Below are positions 5,571 to 8,180 of a stretch of 8,180 nucleotides of DNA, one piece after another (the first letter of the stretch is position 1; each line of letters opens with the position of its first letter). The notes beneath the pieces were generated by a model. That model saw only the letters and a list, made by a program, of their open reading frames with translations, made no database searches and was not told the origin of the DNA. Source of the DNA: Desulfobulbus sp. Lineage in GTDB: Bacteria > Desulfobacterota > Desulfobulbia > Desulfobulbales > Desulfobulbaceae. The position numbers and the translations under genes were made by a program. Location: contig JAQUEZ010000265.1 in assembly GCA_028684915.1 (NCBI GenBank), forward strand, positions 1-8,180, given 5' to 3'.

Positions 5571-6734
5571 ATGAAATCATCTACACTAAACACCTTGATG
5601 GTTGCTAAATCAATCTACGGTGAGACTAGGTATTTAGTAAATTCTGGTGATAAGCATTCATGTACAGCTGGAATAATTCTACTTCAAGACTTCGTCGAAT
5701 TAGTTGTACTTGCAGCTTTGGATGAATTGGACGTAGACGAACAAAGAAACTTGGAATCTAAATCCTTCGACGAGCTTCTCGGTGAGTTAAAAAAACTGAA
5801 AGTCCCGATTATTAAATCAGGTACGATCAAAGCGCTAAATAAGCAGAGAGTTATTTCAAAGCATTATGGTCAGCTTGCCGAGCCTGCATCCGTTATAAAC
5901 TATTTCAATACAGCCGTTAATTTCGTAGACGCGCTGTTAGAAAAAGTTGTTGGATGTAAACTACAAGAAATATTTCTCACTGATGTACTTAAAGACGGAA
6001 AAGTAAAAGACGTTGTTAAGGGTGCTGTTTCATTGGCAGAGGAAGAAAAATACTTGGACGCACTAATTGAGCTGCGAAAGGCTTTCTTTCAATCTTATGA
6101 ATATGAATACTCTGTTTATTCTTGGATGAGCCAAGATAAAAACCAGAATACTCTTTCGGGTCTTTTAGGTTTTGGTTTTCGCGGAGGAATGAAAGCACAT
6201 TACTGGACAAGAAATAAACAGTGGATCGATGAAAATGTTAAAAAACCAACTGACTATATCCAATTAAACCATGAGCAATTAAAGATTGACTGCATGGAAT
6301 GGGGAGTTAGTACCGTAGATATCGAAAATTTCAGAAGGCTCACACCAGAAGTAGTCAAGACTGAAGAAGGTTGCTGGCATTACGACTATGACTCAAATTT
6401 TGTTGCAAATGAAGTTAATGTCGAAAACTTCAGGTATTGTTTAGATATATTGTTGGACTTCTTACTTAAAAAACAAGATTTTGATTCAAGTAAAAAGTGG
6501 CCAAAAAGAGAAAAGTCTATCCCAGCTCCACCTATTTATATAGACAAACCAGTATATGAAAAGCCATCGCAGGCATCAAATGTGATTCATGTAGTTCAAA
6601 AAGACTTCTTCTATTCAGTAGATAGAATTGTATCTGGCTTCGATAACAATGAAAGATATCTTTATGTTCACTTATATCAAGATGATGAAGGAGCTTCTAA
6701 AAATCATGTCTGGGGCTACCTGTTGATTGACTAA
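5571..6734 (+). CDS. Large HEPN-like protein with RX4H motif (gene H)
   Basis: 387 residues, no membrane segment. The N-terminal region (about 10-125) is helical, with AGIILLQDFVELVVLAALDE (33-52) and the motif RVISKHYG at 93-100. R93 and H98 form an RX4H site, and the wider pattern LNKQRVISKHYG resembles HEPN-type proteins with LNxxRVxxKHxG. A second helical region follows (about 150-300; LAEEEKYLDALIELRKAFFQ), then a proline-rich linker (IPAPPIYIDKPVYEKP) and a short, probably beta-rich C-terminus. Likely role: an RNase or RNA-binding defence or stress protein, by inference only. ATG 5571 is chosen (GGAG 4 bases upstream); the frame is open to a TTG in the R' core at 5550. A two-codon ATG-GAG-TGA at 5561-5569 sits just before the start. 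Single gene of its cassette, AT-rich. Confidence 0.7.
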   Translation: MKSSTLNTLMVAKSIYGETRYLVNSGDKHSCTAGIILLQDFVELVVLAALDELDVDEQRNLESKSFDELLGELKKLKVPIIKSGTIKALNKQRVISKHYGQLAEPASVINYFNTAVNFVDALLEKVVGCKLQEIFLTDVLKDGKVKDVVKGAVSLAEEEKYLDALIELRKAFFQSYEYEYSVYSWMSQDKNQNTLSGLLGFGFRGGMKAHYWTRNKQWIDENVKKPTDYIQLNHEQLKIDCMEWGVSTVDIENFRRLTPEVVKTEEGCWHYDYDSNFVANEVNVENFRYCLDILLDFLLKKQDFDSSKKWPKREKSIPAPPIYIDKPVYEKPSQASNVIHVVQKDFFYSVDRIVSGFDNNERYLYVHLYQDDEGASKNHVWGYLLID

Positions 6735-6819
6735 TAAATACTAACAAACCAATGCACGAAGAACCTTTGAGAACCTTTAGGGCCGCCCTTCGCATGTTCA
6801 CATTTAAGGGAACAGAATG
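6735..6819. other. Noncoding tail of the gene H cassette with a short direct repeat
   Basis: GAACCTTT occurs twice, two bases apart (6761-6768 and 6771-6778), before attC site 7. No gene, terminator or promoter is evident. Confidence 0.5.
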
Positions 6820-6889
6820 GCCCAACTCTCGTGTGGACTCGGTCGCGGCGAAAAACCTGCCGCGCCGGTCACACTCATAGCCGTTAGGA
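6820..6889 (+). other. attC site 7
   Basis: R'' GCCCAAC (6820-6826) and R' GTTAGGA (6883-6889). The stem is GTGT-g-GAC-t-CGG-t-CGCGGC paired with GCCGCG-CCG-GTC-ACAC: 16 base pairs with three single extrahelical bases, all on the R'' side, the feature that lets integrase choose the bottom strand. TCATAGCC precedes R'. The crossover is after G6883. Confidence 0.95.
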
Positions 6890-6896
6890 GTGGAAG

Positions 6897-7607
6897 ATGA
6901 TGAATGATTTGGTCGATGCTTTGAAAACTCGATTAAGTAGCCCTGTATTTGGTTATTTCGGTTTGGCTCTTCTAGCGTTCAATTGGCAGGCAGTCTTTTT
7001 CTTGCTAGTTCAGGATGGTGATGTCCTTGCGCGAATTAAGTTCTTCGAGCAACACACAACTACCGCTTCGTTAATAATTTTGCCATGTTTATTTGCAATT
7101 GCTTTTTCAGTGCTATATCCATGGCTATTATTTTTGGTTGCCAGAATGACAGCAAAGCCATCAGAACTTAAAGATATGGTTCAAGCAAACTCTGAGCACA
7201 GAGTGCTGATACGGCGGAAACAACTTGAGGAAGCAAGGTCGAGCATATTAGCTAATGCTGAAATGGAACTTATAGAACGCGCCAAGCGCGACCAAGAATT
7301 GGACAAATTTCAGAATGAAGATCTCAGGCAAAAGCTCAAGGCAGAACTAGAACAACTACGAGCGGAACGTGACTCGCTGAGGGAACAAAACCAATCACAT
7401 TCTTTGAATGAAGTTGCACAGCACAAGGAGTTAATGGATCTCGCTGGCACTTATAGAGCAAAAGCTGAGGATCCAACGGCTGGCATAAATGACAGAGAAC
7501 GCTTTACTAAGTGTGCTCGCGAGCTGGAAGAGAAGGCATATCTACTCTTGTTGAATTCTGAATTAATGGGTCAGAGTCAAGCTGGGAATATCAGGTCTAA
7601 ACATTGA
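6897..7607 (+). CDS. Two-TM protein with cytoplasmic coiled coil (gene I)
   Basis: 236 residues. The N-terminus LKTRLSSPVFGYFGLALLAF leads into TM1 (about 17-38); a short acidic loop with VQDGDVLARIKFFEQ follows, then TM2 (about 57-82, LIILPCLFAIAFSVLYPWLL). Residues 98-169 are a long charged coiled coil (for example ELIERAKRDQELDKFQNEDL). The C-terminal part (185-220) is helical. Both ends are probably cytoplasmic. It belongs to a widespread unnamed family of anchored coiled-coil proteins that I have seen in cassettes and genomic islands; its function is unknown to me. The start is clear: AGGAG (6886-6890), partly supplied by the attC R' box, is 6 bases before ATG 6897; ATG 6900 is the next in-frame codon. 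Single gene of its cassette. Confidence 0.88.
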   Translation: MMNDLVDALKTRLSSPVFGYFGLALLAFNWQAVFFLLVQDGDVLARIKFFEQHTTTASLIILPCLFAIAFSVLYPWLLFLVARMTAKPSELKDMVQANSEHRVLIRRKQLEEARSSILANAEMELIERAKRDQELDKFQNEDLRQKLKAELEQLRAERDSLREQNQSHSLNEVAQHKELMDLAGTYRAKAEDPTAGINDRERFTKCARELEEKAYLLLLNSELMGQSQAGNIRSKH

Positions 7608-7651
7608 CTAGATGCGGTAGTTCCCAACAAGAAAAAGAGAAGACAAAGTAC

Positions 7652-7700
7652 GAAAAAGGGAAAAAGGGGACGGGAAAAAGGGGACGGATTTATTTTCTGA
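7652..7700 (+). repeat. 14-bp tandem repeat ending in a REP-like GGGGACGGATTTATTTTC
   Basis: GAAAAAGGGGACGG is repeated head to tail (7660-7673 and 7674-7687), preceded by a partial copy (7652-7659) and followed by ATTTATTTTC. The string GGGGACGGATTTATTTTC resembles repeats that I associate with REP/Y1-transposase elements in several proteobacteria; that link is from memory. It lies in the tail between gene I and attC site 8. Confidence 0.55.
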
Positions 7701-7704
7701 GTGA

Positions 7705-7757
7705 TCCCAACCATGAAATACGACCGGCCAAGCCGGTCAATTCCAGCCCCGTTGGCG
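7705..7757 (+). other. attC site 8
   Basis: R'' TCCCAAC (7705-7711) and R' GTTGGCG (7751-7757). The inner stem GACCGGC/GCCGGTC is closed by CAA; the outer stem GAAAT/ATTCC has one mismatch, with AC opposite A between the two. AGCCCC precedes R'. It departs more from the shared plan than its neighbours. The crossover is after G7751. Confidence 0.85.
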
Positions 7758-7769
7758 AGAAGGAAAATC

Positions 7770-8180
7770 TTGACTGAAGATTATGAGAATCCAGAGGTAG
7801 AGGAACGGTGGTGTGCTGAGCAGCGTGCCCAGGTTGAGGAATATCTGAAAGAGCAAAACGTTGACCACGGCGAGATTGGGGAGTGGCCAGCATGGCATGT
7901 TCCGCCATACGTTGCGATCTGGGCAATAGAAAGCAAGAAAAGCCCAGGCTGGGTTGGTTGGTGGGCCATTTCAGGGGACTTGCCGACAGACTATATCTCA
8001 GCTGAGACGGTAAAGCATCCACGAGAAGCGATGAGCATGTTTGCCGAAGTATGGGGAGAGGTTTCAGAGTACATGTTGCGAGGCGAATCACATCCAACCA
8101 TCAAGATCGGAACTAAAGAGGATTGGCCAGTGCTTGGAGACCTTCTCAAAAGACGTTCAAAACTTCTTTCACAGTTTGCA
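7770..8180 (+). CDS. DUF4826-like protein, cut at the window end (gene J)
   Basis: 137 codons are open to the last base, so the stop lies outside. The sequence PAWHVPPYVAIWAIES (40-55), PGWVGWWAISGDLPTDYI (59-76) and KHPREAMSMF (82-91) matches what I know of DUF4826: a tryptophan-rich, soluble family of about 140 residues with no known function, often seen as an integron cassette. The start is TTG at 7770, with AGGA 5 bases upstream; no ATG is nearby in frame. Directly follows attC site 8. The protein is probably nearly complete, and its own attC should lie just beyond the window. Confidence 0.75.
   Translation, partial: MTEDYENPEVEERWCAEQRAQVEEYLKEQNVDHGEIGEWPAWHVPPYVAIWAIESKKSPGWVGWWAISGDLPTDYISAETVKHPREAMSMFAEVWGEVSEYMLRGESHPTIKIGTKEDWPVLGDLLKRRSKLLSQFA

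Noticed and set aside
7690..8097. Minus-strand open frame of 135 codons
   Set aside because: It crosses attC site 8 and is antisense to the DUF4826-like gene.
8091..8104. CATCCAACCATC inside the DUF4826-like gene, like an attC R'' box
   Set aside because: It lies in the coding sequence, with no matching hairpin or R' box in the window, so it is probably chance.
559..8180. CRISPR array, tRNA or rRNA genes
   Set aside because: The spaced repeated elements are attC sites that differ in sequence and enclose genes; no tRNA or rRNA signatures were recognised.

Overview
The window is the start of a chromosomal-type (sedentary) integron. The first 341 bases, read on the minus strand, encode the N-terminal part of an integron integrase (IntI). 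It is transcribed away from a head-to-tail row of gene cassettes that all read on the plus strand. Between the two lie overlapping divergent promoters (a cassette promoter Pc and a candidate intI promoter) and the presumed attI site, with the first junction at about 558/559. The base composition is moderate to AT-rich and differs between cassettes, as expected of captured genes. The integrase fragment looks proteobacterial, but I cannot name a genus.

Seven attC sites are clear: 1606-1664, 2523-2583, 3423-3475, 4930-4983, 5492-5555, 6820-6889 and 7705-7757. One more is degenerate and doubtful (1922-2026). Most share one plan: R'' box (RYYYAAC-like), 4 bases, an imperfect hairpin, 7-8 bases such as TCAGCCCC, then the R' box (GTTRRRY-like). 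Cutting after the G of each R' gives these cassettes: 559-1658 (two genes), 1659-2020, 2021-2577, 2578-3469, 3470-4977, 4978-5549, 5550-6883, 6884-7751, and a last one from 7752 that runs off the end.

The cassettes encode, in order: a one-TM small protein plus a HEPN-like protein with an RNRVVH (RX4H) motif; a small CPFCG zinc-knuckle protein; another one-TM small protein; a protein with two four-cysteine zinc ribbons; a four-TM protein fused to a complete-looking GT51 peptidoglycan glycosyltransferase domain; a signal-anchored extracytoplasmic protein; a large protein with a HEPN-like RVISKH (RX4H) motif; a two-TM protein with a long coiled coil; and a DUF4826-like protein, cut by the window end.

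The genes are probably not one pathway. Each cassette is a separate acquisition, read from Pc or from its own signals. The mix is rich in membrane-anchored proteins (five of ten cassette genes), HEPN-like candidate RNases and zinc-binding proteins, which resembles what is known of defence or toxin cargo in integrons. The most unusual item is the cassette at 3470-4977. It joins a SLATT-like membrane module to a GT51 domain that keeps both catalytic glutamates (E275 and E332), and its predicted topology puts that domain on the cytoplasmic side of the membrane.
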